Assembly: GCA_026647215.1 (NCBI GenBank)
Contig: JAPKHC010000010.1
Coordinates: forward strand, 44,851 to 108,850
Direction of reading: 5' to 3'
Length of the DNA: 64,000 bases
DNA from: F1-120-MAGs118 sp013360535
GTDB lineage: Bacteria > Planctomycetota > UBA1135 > GCA-002686595
Below are positions 56,566 to 64,000 of the stretch, in pieces; within the stretch, counting starts at the first letter, position 1, and the number at the start of each line of letters is the position of its first letter. The notes below the pieces were generated by a model. That model saw nothing but the letters and a program-made list of their open reading frames with translations, did not search any database and was not told the DNA's origin. Both the position numbers and the translations under genes were made by a program.

Positions 56566-56594
56566 CTCCGGGGACGCTTAATGCGTCCCCGGAG
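56566..56594 (-). repeat. REP-like palindrome, also a plausible terminator
   Basis: CTCCGGGGACGC and GCGTCCCCGGAG (12-bp perfect arms) around TTAAT. On the minus strand it is followed by CTTTTT, so it can act as an intrinsic terminator for the P-domain gene at 56727. The GGGGACGC...GCGTCCCC form resembles REP palindromes handled by RAYT transposases; that link is inference. Confidence 0.6.
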
Positions 56595-56635
56595 AGGGGG
56601 TAAGCCCCGGTTCGCGAGGCGAAGCCGACGCGAAG

Positions 56636-56693
56636 CCGGACAGTCCAGTGGACTGTCCGGCAGGGGAGGCCCCAAGCCGCGCGCTTCGCGCGG
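56636..56693. repeat. Pair of perfect hairpins
   Basis: CCGGACAGTCC/GGACTGTCCGG (11 bp, 3-base loop; 56636-56660) and CCGCGCG/CGCGCGG (7 bp, loop CTT; 56677-56693). They lie 34-90 bp past the stop of the P-domain gene at 56727. Confidence 0.65.
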
Positions 56694-56726
56694 CGCGGCT
56701 GAGGTGGTTCCGCGACTCGTCGATGG

Positions 56727-58541
56727 CTACGGCAGGTAGGTCATCTCGATCGCGTTCGAGAGGTTCGTCGACTTGCCGGCCGGCGGGTCGCGGAACCACG
56801 CCTGGACCTGCGCCTTGTTGCCGACCGACCAGGGGTTGCCCAGCGCGGTCGGGTTGGCGAGCTGGAAAGCGTTCCAGTCGAGCGAGAGCGTGCCGTCGCA
56901 CTGGCCGACGGTGCCGCCGGAGACCTGCGTGCTCGAGCGCTGCGTGGGCGCCTTGACGCACAGGAAGCTCGACGCGTTCCAGCCCTGGATGAGCTGGCCG
57001 GTGATCGAGTAGAAGATCAGGCCCGACTTCTGGCCTTCGACGTTGCTGACCGTGATGTTGCACGGAGCGGCGAGGCTCACGCTGGGGTTGGCATTGGCGG
57101 TGATCGACGCGGCGCAGCCGTTGGTCGTCGTGCCTGCGGTGCAGTACGCGACCGGGCCGGCCGGGCCGGTGTCGAAGCAGAGCTTCCATTCCGTGACGGT
57201 GCCGACGTCAGCGCCGGCCCAGTCGTAGATCGTCAGCGTCCAGTTGCCCGACACGACCGGGATCGTGTTGAGCGGCGTGTTGAAGATGTTGTTCGTGCCG
57301 GTCGGCCACGCACCGAACGCCTGCACGTAGTCACCCGGGGTGACGTCGGTGGCGCAGGTGGTCGGCCAGTTCAGGCCGGACGCCGTGTAGACCGAGTAGA
57401 GGCCGTTGAGGTTGCAGAACACGCCCTGGCGGCAAACGATGTTGTGGCTCGTGCCCGAGGGATCGGTCAGGACGAACTGCAGGTCACCGTTGTAGGTGTG
57501 CGTCGCTTCGATGTCGATCTTGACGATCTGCGTCGCACCCGGGGGAACGACGATGTTCGCCGTGGAGATGTACGGAGAGGGCGGCAGCGTTCCGGGGAAC
57601 ACGCCACCACCGCCGGTGCCCGAGGTCGGGATCGAGCCGAGCGACGCGGCACCGGCCGAGACGCAGGTCGAGGGCGGCGGGGGAGTCGGGACGTTGAACG
57701 CTTCGGTGACCGACCACGGGCCGATGCCCGTCACGTTCACGCCGCGGACGGCCCACGTGTGCGAGCCCGGGGCTGCGTTGGGGACGACGAACGAAGTGCC
57801 GGTGAGGCCCGTCGTCGTGACGCCGTCGAAGTTGACGTCATAGGTCACCGCGCAGTTCGCGGCGTTCCAGGTCAGCGTGATCGGGTTGGTGGCGAGCGCG
57901 CCACCGATCGGGCTCACGAGGGCCGGAGCGGCGGTCGGCGCCGACGGGGTCGGCGGGGTTCCGAAGCACAGGTCCCACGAGGTCACGACGCCGATGTCGC
58001 CGCCGGCCCAGTCGTAGCCGTAGAGCGTCCACGTTCCGGTCATGGCCGGAATCTGGCTCATCGGCGTGTTGAAGATGCCGCCGTTGCCGTTGGCGTAGCC
58101 ATTGAAGTACTGCTCGTACTGGCCCGGGGTCACGACGCCCGCGCACGTCGAGTACGGCTGCGCACCGACACACTGCGCCACGAACGAGTAGTCACCCCCG
58201 AAGTCGCAGGAACCACCCATGGCATAGGCGATGTTGTGCTGGACGCCGGTGGGGTCCTGCAGCACGAACTGCACGTCGCCGGCCCACGTGTGGGTGACGC
58301 CGAACAGCTTGACTTCCGTCACGCAGCTCGAGCCCGGAGGCACCGAGGCGACGTTGAGCGTGGCGATCATCGGGTTCGGCGGCGGAGTGCCACCGCCACC
58401 GGTGCCGGACGTGGGGATCGCGCCGCCGTTGGCCGAGCCAACCTGACAGCCGATGGTCTGCGCCTGAGCGCTGACCGCGAGGATCGAAGCCACGGCGACT
58501 GCGCCGAGACCCCGCTGAACGAACATGGAGAAAGACGTCAC
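56727..58541 (-). CDS. Secreted protein with two P domains (copy 1)
   Basis: A 604-residue exported protein. Signal peptide MFVQRGLGAVAVASILAVSA ends near QAQ. Two proprotein-convertase P-like domains (about 50-195 and 310-460; FGVTHTWAGDVQFVLQDPTG, TIYDWAGADVGTVTEWKLCF) flank a fibronectin-III-like stretch (ITLTWNAANCAVTYDVNFDG). The last 140 residues form a module with EGQKSGLIFYSITGQ ending NAIEMTYLP. No protease domain, so it is a P-domain protein without catalytic part. GTG start at 58541 with AGGAG eight bases upstream. Tandem paralogue of the gene at 58808. Confidence 0.88.
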   Translation of the reverse strand: MTSFSMFVQRGLGAVAVASILAVSAQAQTIGCQVGSANGGAIPTSGTGGGGTPPPNPMIATLNVASVPPGSSCVTEVKLFGVTHTWAGDVQFVLQDPTGVQHNIAYAMGGSCDFGGDYSFVAQCVGAQPYSTCAGVVTPGQYEQYFNGYANGNGGIFNTPMSQIPAMTGTWTLYGYDWAGGDIGVVTSWDLCFGTPPTPSAPTAAPALVSPIGGALATNPITLTWNAANCAVTYDVNFDGVTTTGLTGTSFVVPNAAPGSHTWAVRGVNVTGIGPWSVTEAFNVPTPPPPSTCVSAGAASLGSIPTSGTGGGGVFPGTLPPSPYISTANIVVPPGATQIVKIDIEATHTYNGDLQFVLTDPSGTSHNIVCRQGVFCNLNGLYSVYTASGLNWPTTCATDVTPGDYVQAFGAWPTGTNNIFNTPLNTIPVVSGNWTLTIYDWAGADVGTVTEWKLCFDTGPAGPVAYCTAGTTTNGCAASITANANPSVSLAAPCNITVSNVEGQKSGLIFYSITGQLIQGWNASSFLCVKAPTQRSSTQVSGGTVGQCDGTLSLDWNAFQLANPTALGNPWSVGNKAQVQAWFRDPPAGKSTNLSNAIEMTYLP

Positions 58542-58734
58542 GAGAGGTACTCCTGAAAGGGCCGCATGGGGAAGCGCGTTGTGGTGGGCGCCGGGCGGCT
58601 GCGGTTGGCCACCTTGGATTGCTCGATAACGATACGCCCGCGGGCTGAGAATTGGGAAGTCCTGTGCGGACGCATCGGGCGCCTGCGGTCCCGTTTTGCT
58701 CGAGGTTTGCGGGGTGCTGGAGGGGCCAAGGAGC

Positions 58735-58766
58735 GGGGCCGACCTCTGCTTGCAGAGGTCGGCCCC
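58735..58766 (-). terminator. Hairpin after P-domain copy 2
   Basis: Perfect 15-bp arms GGGGCCGACCTCTGC/GCAGAGGTCGGCCCC with a TT loop, 42 bp past the stop of the gene at 58808. No T run. Confidence 0.6.
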
Positions 58767-58807
58767 GGTGGAAACGCCAGGTCAGCGAGGCTGACCGGCT
58801 CAGGCGA

Positions 58808-60634
58808 TCACGGCAGGTAGGTCATCTCGATCGCGTTGGAGAGGTTCGTGGCCTTGCCGGCCGGCGGGTCGCGGAACCACGCCTGCGCCCAAGCCTGGTT
58901 GCCAGCGGCCCAGGGGTTGCCGAGCGCCGTCGGGTTGGCGACCTGGAAGGCGTTCCAGTCGAGCGAGAGCGTGCCGTCGCACTGGCCGACGGTGCCGCCG
59001 GAGACCTGCGTGCTCGAGCGCTGCGTGGGCGCCTTGACGCACAGGAAGCTCGACGCGTTCCAGCCTTGGATCAGCTGGCCCGAGATCGAGTAGAAGATCA
59101 GGCCCGACTTCTGGCCTTCGACGTTCGTGACGGTGATGTTGCAGGGGCCCGCGAGGCTCGCGCTCGGGTTGGCGTTGGCCGAGATCGACGCGGCGCAGCC
59201 GTTGGTCGTCGTGCCGGCCGTGCAGAACGCCACGGGGACCGCCGGACCGGAGTCGAAGCACAGCTTCCACTCGCCGAGCACGCCGACGTCGCCACCCGCC
59301 CAGTCGTAGATCGTGAGCGTCCAGTTGCCCGCGGAGATCGGGATCTGGTCGATCGGCGTGTTGAACACGTTGTTCGTGCCGCTCGGCCAAGTGCCGAAGC
59401 TCTGCAGGTAGTCACCGCTGGGGAGCACGCCGCCGCCACAGCCGGTCGACCAGGCGATGCCCGACGCGGCGTAGATCGAGTAGACACCCGACAGGTCGCA
59501 GGAGCCGCCTTCGCGGCAGAACAGGTTGTGGCTGACGCCGGCGGGGTTCGTGAGGACGAACTGCAGGTCACCGGCCCACGTGTGCGGCGTGGTGAAGTCG
59601 AGCTCGACCTTGACGAGGCTCGTCGCGCCCGGAGGAGGCGTGATCGCCGTGGTGTAGGTGTACGGGCTCTGCGGGAACGTGTTCGGGAACGCCGAGCCGG
59701 TGCCGCCCGAGCCGCTGGCCGGGACCGAGCCGGCGGATGCGCCACCAGGTCCCGTGCAGGTCGACGGAGGCGGAGGCTGGGGAACGACGAAGCCTTCGGC
59801 CAGCGACCACGGGCCGGCGCCGCTCGTGTTCACGCCGCGGACGCTCCAAGTGTGGGTGCCGGGGGTGGCGGTCAGCAGGTTGAAGCTGTTGCCCGCGATG
59901 CCGGTCGTGATCGTGCCGTCGACGTCGACGTCGTAGGACGTGGCGCAGTTGACGTTGTCCCAGTTCAGGGTCACCGGCAGGGTGACGCCGGTGTTGCCGA
60001 CCGGGCTCGTCAGGGTCGGAGCCGCGACGGGAGCCGAAGCGGGGGCTGCCGTGCCGAAGCACAGGTCCCAGCTGGACAGCGTGCCGATGTCACCGCCGTA
60101 CCAGTCGTAGCAGGTGAGCGTCCACGTGCCGGTCGCGGCCGGGATCGTGTTGAGCGGCGTGTTGAAGATGCCGTAGTTGCCGGAGACGTGGAAGCCGAAG
60201 TCCTGCTCGTACGTGCCGGACGGAACCGGGGCGCCCGTGCAGGTGGGGAAAGGCGAGCCACCGACGCACTGGCCGACGATCGTGTAGTCGCCGCCGTAGT
60301 CGCAGTAGCCGTTGGCCTGACCGATCAGGTTGTGGGCGTTGCCGGCGGGGTCGGTCAGGACCCACTGCAGGTCGGCGCCGTAGGTGTGGAACAAGCCGAT
60401 CAGCTTCACTTCGGTGACGACCGTCGCGCCCGGCGGCACCGAGGCCACGCTGAGGGTCGAGATCATCGGGAAGGTCGGCGGGGTGCCGCCGCCGGTGCCC
60501 GACGTGGGGATGGCGCCGCCGTTGGCCGAGCCAACGGTGCAGCCCAGGGTCTGGGCCTGAGCCGCGGAGGCGAGAACTGAAGCCACGGCGAGTGCGCCGA
60601 GGCCCTGCTGCAGGAATCGGGAGAGGGACGTCAC
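58808..60634 (-). CDS. Secreted protein with two P domains (copy 2)
   Basis: A 608-residue paralogue of the 56727 product with the same order: signal peptide (FLQQGLGALAVASVLASAAQ), P domain, Fn3-like segment (VTLNWDNVNCATSYDVDVDG), second P domain (TIYDWAGGDVGVLGEWKLCF) and C-terminal module (EGQKSGLIFYSISGQ, NAIEMTYLP). The C-terminal module is nearly identical between copies, whereas the P domains diverge more, suggesting recent exchange or selection on the module. Starts with GTG at 60634 (AAGGA upstream); both copies begin GTG ACG TC. Lies divergently from the histidine kinase gene. Confidence 0.88.
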   Translation of the reverse strand: MTSLSRFLQQGLGALAVASVLASAAQAQTLGCTVGSANGGAIPTSGTGGGTPPTFPMISTLSVASVPPGATVVTEVKLIGLFHTYGADLQWVLTDPAGNAHNLIGQANGYCDYGGDYTIVGQCVGGSPFPTCTGAPVPSGTYEQDFGFHVSGNYGIFNTPLNTIPAATGTWTLTCYDWYGGDIGTLSSWDLCFGTAAPASAPVAAPTLTSPVGNTGVTLPVTLNWDNVNCATSYDVDVDGTITTGIAGNSFNLLTATPGTHTWSVRGVNTSGAGPWSLAEGFVVPQPPPPSTCTGPGGASAGSVPASGSGGTGSAFPNTFPQSPYTYTTAITPPPGATSLVKVELDFTTPHTWAGDLQFVLTNPAGVSHNLFCREGGSCDLSGVYSIYAASGIAWSTGCGGGVLPSGDYLQSFGTWPSGTNNVFNTPIDQIPISAGNWTLTIYDWAGGDVGVLGEWKLCFDSGPAVPVAFCTAGTTTNGCAASISANANPSASLAGPCNITVTNVEGQKSGLIFYSISGQLIQGWNASSFLCVKAPTQRSSTQVSGGTVGQCDGTLSLDWNAFQVANPTALGNPWAAGNQAWAQAWFRDPPAGKATNLSNAIEMTYLP

Positions 60635-61018
60635 TGTAGGGGATCCTTCCAACTGGGAGTCCGTTCCCGGGCGGCCCCGTCGGGGGCGCTGGCCAAGGCA
60701 ACGGTCGGACCCTTCGACGCTACCACCGCGCCAGAGGTTCGCGCCATTGCGGAAACCTGCGCAGGCCGCTGGAAATCGCCACTCTTCGATCCCTTTGTGC
60801 CTCCGCTGCGGCCCGCGGACGGGGTGCGGGCGCTCCACCTTCGAACCGGCTCCCAGCGACTCTCCCCTTCGCTGGAGGTCCCGCGCGGGGGAGCGCAGGG
60901 GGAGGCGGTCGGCCGGCGCCGCTCCAGATTCGGGACCCGCTTGGCCGAATCGCCCCTCCGTGGCGAACCACGAACCCGTGACGAGCTCCTGGGGCGGACG
61001 CCCCGAGGCACGCTGACC
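60635..61018. other. 384-bp intergenic region between divergent genes
   Basis: Separates P-domain copy 2 (minus) from the histidine kinase (plus). It must hold promoters for both, but no convincing TTGnCn/TAnnnT pair was found. The kinase frame is open through part of it without family similarity. Confidence 0.5.
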
Positions 61019-63625
61019 GTGCGGCTGCAGACACGCTTCGTGCTGCTCATGGTCGGGCTCTGCACCGCCTTCGTGGTCGCGTTGTTCGCCATCCGCAGCG
61101 ACCAGCGGCGTTCGCTCGGCCACTTGATCGGTGTCCAGCGCAGCGCCGCGGAGGCGATGCTCGCCGTGCTGGTCGAGAGCCGGCGCGCGCAACCGGGGAC
61201 GCTGGCGGCCGACTACAGCCTGTGGAACGACATGGTCACGTTCGTCGAGAGCGGCGACCGGGCGTGGGCGGCCGAGAACATCGACGTCGGCGTGGGCACG
61301 TTTGGCGCCCACGGCGCGTGGGTCTTCGACGCGGCGATGAACCCCGTGTACGCCACGGACGCGTTCGAAGACGCGACGCTGGAGTTGCCGGTGGCGGTCG
61401 AGCGCCTGAAGCAACGCGTGGTCGACGAGCGCGACTGGTTCGCACGGTTCCACGCGGTGACGGATCAAGGCGTCGCGGAGCTCTACACCGCGCCCATCCA
61501 GCCGTCGGACGACAACGCCCGGGCCACGGCGCCCCAGGGCTACTTCGTCGTGGCCAAGCTCTGGGACGACGAGGAGCTCGAGACCGCTGGAGCGATCGTC
61601 GGCGGTTCGATGCGCGTCGAGACCCTGAACGCGGTGGATGCGCCGACGCCGACCGATGCCGCACCATCGGCCGTGGCGGGGGACAGCATCGTCGTGAGCC
61701 GGACGCTGCCCGGCATCGATGGGGTCGACGTCGCGCGCTTGAGCCTCGAGCTGCCGTCGCCGTTCATCGGCGCGGCCCGGACGGACGTCGACCGGTTGCT
61801 CGCCACCTGCACGGCGTTCGGCGTCATCGTCGTGCTGCTCGTGTTCGTGTTCCTCATGCGCTGGGTGCAGTCGCCGCTGCGGCGCATCGTGGGCGCGCTG
61901 CGCACCGAATCGGCGGAGGGGCTCGAGCGCGTGAAGCCGCTGGCGCAGGAGTACCAGGCGCTGTGCGGCTTGATCGAGCGCTCGATCGAGCACAAGTCGC
62001 TCCTCACGGAGGAAGTCGAGCACCGGCGCCTCGTCGAGGCCGAGCTCGTGCGCGAACGCGACCGAGCCGAACGCGCGAACGTCGCGAAGGGGCAGTTCCT
62101 CGCGAACATGAGCCACGAGATCCGGACTCCACTGAACGGAGTGCTCGGCATGGCGGGCCTGCTGATCGAGACGCCGCTGAACGAGGAGCAGCGCGATCTG
62201 GCGAGCACGATCCGCGGCTCGGGCGAGGCGCTGCTCGGCGTCCTCAACGACATCCTCGACTTCTCGAAGATCGAGGCCGGCAAGCTCGCCATCGAGTCCG
62301 TGCCGCTCTCTCCGCGCCGCATCGTCGACGAGACGATGCAGCTGTTCGCGGCGAGCGCGCACGCCAAGGGGCTCGCGATCTTCTCCGACCTCGACGCCTC
62401 GCTGCCGGAAACCGTGCTGGGCGACCCGCTGCGCCTGAGGCAGGTCGTGTCGAACCTCGTCGGCAACGCGATCAAGTTCACCAGGAGCGGGCACATCGTC
62501 GTGCGAGCTGCGCTGGTCGAGCGTGGCGAGGACGACGTGACGCTCGAGTTCGCGGTCGAGGACACCGGCATCGGCATTCCGGCGGCCTACGTCCCGCAGC
62601 TGTTCGACGCGTTCTCGCAGGCGGACGGCAGCACGTCGCGCCGCTTCGGCGGGACTGGGCTGGGGCTCGCGATCTGCAAGCGACTGGCGACGTTGATGGG
62701 CGGCCGGATCGACGTGAAGAGCGTCGAACTCCAAGGCACGACGTTCACGTTCACGCTGAAGTGCGGCCGCGTGCCGAACGTTTCGCCCGCACCGGCTCGC
62801 GACTGGCTGCGCGGGCACGTCGCGCTCGTCGTCGATGCCTGCAGAGCTCGCGCTGCAGTCGTGGCGAAGCGTCTGGGCGAGCTCGGCTTCGAGGTCAACC
62901 TGTCCGCCCCGACGACGGAGGCGGTGCGTGCAGCGCTCGCGACTGGGCGCGTCCATTTCGCGCTGGTCGCGGTCGAAGCCGATCAGGCACCGGCCCTGGC
63001 GGCGATCGAGCTCATCGCCGCGACGAGCGCCGACACGAAGTGCGTCGCGCTCGCTCCGCTGGGAACCACGCTCGACGTGTCGCACCCCGGCAGCGCGCGC
63101 GTCGCGGGAACGATCGCCTTGCCGTGGGGCGCCGAGCACCTCGAGCGGCGGCTTGCGGAGCTGATCGCCGGCCCGATCCCGCGCTCGAGGCAGGTCGCGC
63201 CGACGCCCTCCGAGCCGCAGTTCGGGCCCGAGCTGCTCGTGCTCCTCGCCGAGGACAACCCGGTGAACCAGAAGGTCGCGCGGCTGACGCTCAAGCGACT
63301 CGGGCTGCGCTGCGAGATCGTCTCCAACGGGCGGCTCGCGGTGGAAGCCGTCGCGCGCACGCGGTTCGACCTCGTGTTGATGGACTGCCAGATGCCGGAA
63401 ATGGACGGCTACGAAGCGACCGCTGCGTTGCGCGCCCTGCAGCTCAATGGCGCACCGCGCATCCCGATCATCGCCATGACCGCGAACTCGATGTCCAGCG
63501 ACCGCGAGCGCTGCCTCGACGCCGGCATGGACGACTACATCGCGAAGCCGATCAACTTCGACGCCCTGCGGGCGACGCTCGCGAGGCACCTGCCCGTCGA
63601 ATCGCAGGCCGACGCCTCCAGCTAG
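61019..63625 (+). CDS. CHASE4 hybrid sensor histidine kinase
   Basis: An 868-residue membrane kinase: TM1 (about 7-26), a periplasmic CHASE4 sensor domain (DYSLWNDMVTFVESGDRAWA), TM2 (257-282), coiled coil, HisKA with phospho-acceptor His366 (NMSHEIRTPLNG), HATPase (NLVGNAIKFT, DTGIGIP, FGGTGLGLAI), then two receiver-like domains. The first lacks the phospho-acceptor Asp (FALVAVEAD); the second is intact with Asp789 (LVLMDCQMPEMDG). GTG at 61019 is chosen because TM1 follows directly; the upstream open stretch lacks similarity. Neighbouring secreted P-domain genes may be regulated by it, but no direct evidence. Confidence 0.9.
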   Translation: MRLQTRFVLLMVGLCTAFVVALFAIRSDQRRSLGHLIGVQRSAAEAMLAVLVESRRAQPGTLAADYSLWNDMVTFVESGDRAWAAENIDVGVGTFGAHGAWVFDAAMNPVYATDAFEDATLELPVAVERLKQRVVDERDWFARFHAVTDQGVAELYTAPIQPSDDNARATAPQGYFVVAKLWDDEELETAGAIVGGSMRVETLNAVDAPTPTDAAPSAVAGDSIVVSRTLPGIDGVDVARLSLELPSPFIGAARTDVDRLLATCTAFGVIVVLLVFVFLMRWVQSPLRRIVGALRTESAEGLERVKPLAQEYQALCGLIERSIEHKSLLTEEVEHRRLVEAELVRERDRAERANVAKGQFLANMSHEIRTPLNGVLGMAGLLIETPLNEEQRDLASTIRGSGEALLGVLNDILDFSKIEAGKLAIESVPLSPRRIVDETMQLFAASAHAKGLAIFSDLDASLPETVLGDPLRLRQVVSNLVGNAIKFTRSGHIVVRAALVERGEDDVTLEFAVEDTGIGIPAAYVPQLFDAFSQADGSTSRRFGGTGLGLAICKRLATLMGGRIDVKSVELQGTTFTFTLKCGRVPNVSPAPARDWLRGHVALVVDACRARAAVVAKRLGELGFEVNLSAPTTEAVRAALATGRVHFALVAVEADQAPALAAIELIAATSADTKCVALAPLGTTLDVSHPGSARVAGTIALPWGAEHLERRLAELIAGPIPRSRQVAPTPSEPQFGPELLVLLAEDNPVNQKVARLTLKRLGLRCEIVSNGRLAVEAVARTRFDLVLMDCQMPEMDGYEATAALRALQLNGAPRIPIIAMTANSMSSDRERCLDAGMDDYIAKPINFDALRATLARHLPVESQADASS

Positions 63626-63720
63626 CCCGGCTTCAGCCTCTCCGAATCCTGCGGAACGCAACGAGTCGAGCAGGTGCTCGACGTGACGGCAGTTGCGGAT
63701 TCGCTTGAACTCAAACGATC

Positions 63721-63753
63721 GGGGCCGATCGCCTGTTGAAGGCGACCGGCCCC
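63721..63753 (-). terminator. Hairpin after orphan gene end near right edge
   Basis: GGGGCCGATCGCC/GGCGACCGGCCCC with one mismatch and a 7-base loop, 56 bp beyond the stop of the orphan fragment at 63809. Probably the terminator of the interrupted gene. Confidence 0.5.
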
Positions 63754-63808
63754 GCTCAAACCAACCTGTCCGCGTGATCCGACTGGAGCGTTGGACAGGC
63801 GACTCACA

Positions 63809-63877
63809 TCAAGGGACGTAAGTCATCTCGATGCCGTTGGAGAGGTTCGTCGACTTGCCGGCCGGCGGGTCGCGGAA
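63809..63877 (-). pseudogene. Second orphan 3' end of a P-domain-family gene
   Basis: Reads FRDPPAGKSTNLSNGIEMTY then VP and stop, again 22 residues of the shared C-terminal module. Similarity ends exactly before the Phe codon, as at 56511. The adjacent sequence leads into a transposase-like gene end, so the gene seems to have been split by an insertion. Confidence 0.8.
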
Positions 63878-63908
63878 GGTAAGATCCCGTCTTCCGGTTC
63901 AAGCGTTT

Positions 63909-64000
63909 TCATGCGCTCGCTCCCACGATTTCAGGTTCCAGGTTGGGCGTGAAGGGCCTGCGGTTCTTGGCGACGCTGTAGACGGCCAGCAGCAGTTTGT
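63909..64000 (-). mobile_element. C-terminus of an IS110-like transposase, cut by window edge
   Basis: The last 29 codons read KLLLAVYSVAKNRRPFTPN followed by LEPEIVGASA and stop. The K-L-L-x-A-V...RRPF pattern resembles C-termini of IS110/IS116/IS902 transposases. The stop is 31 bp from the break in the P-domain gene fragment, a short end as seen in IS110-type elements. Most of the gene lies outside the window, so family assignment is tentative. Confidence 0.5.

Larger units (their letters stand above)
56321..56726. other. 406-bp non-coding region rich in palindromes
   Basis: Between the metallopeptidase-like gene and the first P-domain gene. It contains a hairpin (56373-56410), an orphan 3' gene end (56443-56511) and four more hairpins (56523-56693). 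No intact gene seen. Confidence 0.7.

Overview
This 64-kb window is very GC-rich and gene-dense, with a strong third-position G/C bias. It reads as a stretch of bacterial chromosome, with mostly housekeeping genes in the first half and cell-surface or secretion genes in the second. Several features point to the Planctomycetota or a neighbouring PVC-type lineage. They are a 733-residue GreA-type elongation factor with a long N-terminal extension, secreted proteins with P domains and a shared C-terminal module ending in aromatic/aliphatic-x-Pro, many genes without a clear Shine-Dalgarno sequence, and several apparently leaderless or non-ATG starts. The assignment is an inference from content; no rRNA is present to settle it.

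Layout. Positions 1-3596 (minus) carry rpmF-plsX-fabH-fabD, the fatty-acid initiation cluster; fabD runs off the left edge. alaS and recA follow. Next comes a minus-strand run of transketolase, HEAT-type lipoprotein, flippase-like membrane protein and PfkB-family sugar kinase. From 13.6 to 17.7 kb lie RNA-related genes: tmRNA (tag ANDYALAA) beside smpB, tRNA-Leu(CAG), rsmG, tRNA-Trp(CCA) and a PcnB-type nucleotidyltransferase. A structured RNA candidate with its own intrinsic terminator follows. From 19 to 29.8 kb come dusB, an amidohydrolase-like protein, an RlmI-type methyltransferase, the large GreA-like factor, an ArsR-methyltransferase regulator next to ahcY (SahR arrangement), gluQ and tRNA-Asn(GTT).

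From 30 to 42 kb there are two overlapping cation/proton antiporter genes, then a plus-strand glycan gene set: two multidomain GT2 proteins, a free-standing RapZ C-terminal domain, and a glycosyltransferase-methyltransferase-methyltransferase fusion. A convergent sulfotransferase carries a module also found in that fusion. glnS, two GT-C-like membrane proteins on either side of a secreted thioredoxin, a lipoprotein, a small methyltransferase and a hypothetical gene follow.

The right end (50-64 kb) holds secreted proteins: a trypsin-like protease, two tandem paralogues each with two P domains, and two orphan 3' ends of the same gene family. The orphan ends break at the same codon; one abuts the C-terminus of an IS110-like transposase at the window edge, the other abuts a cluster of perfect palindromes. 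A 7Fe ferredoxin, an ANKH/MATE-like transporter, a DUF983 protein, a metallopeptidase-like protein lacking the catalytic glutamate, and a CHASE4 hybrid histidine kinase complete the region.

Three tRNA promoters share the pattern TTGnCn, a 16-17 bp spacer and TAnnnT, which gives a local sigma-70-like consensus useful for reading the rest of the window.
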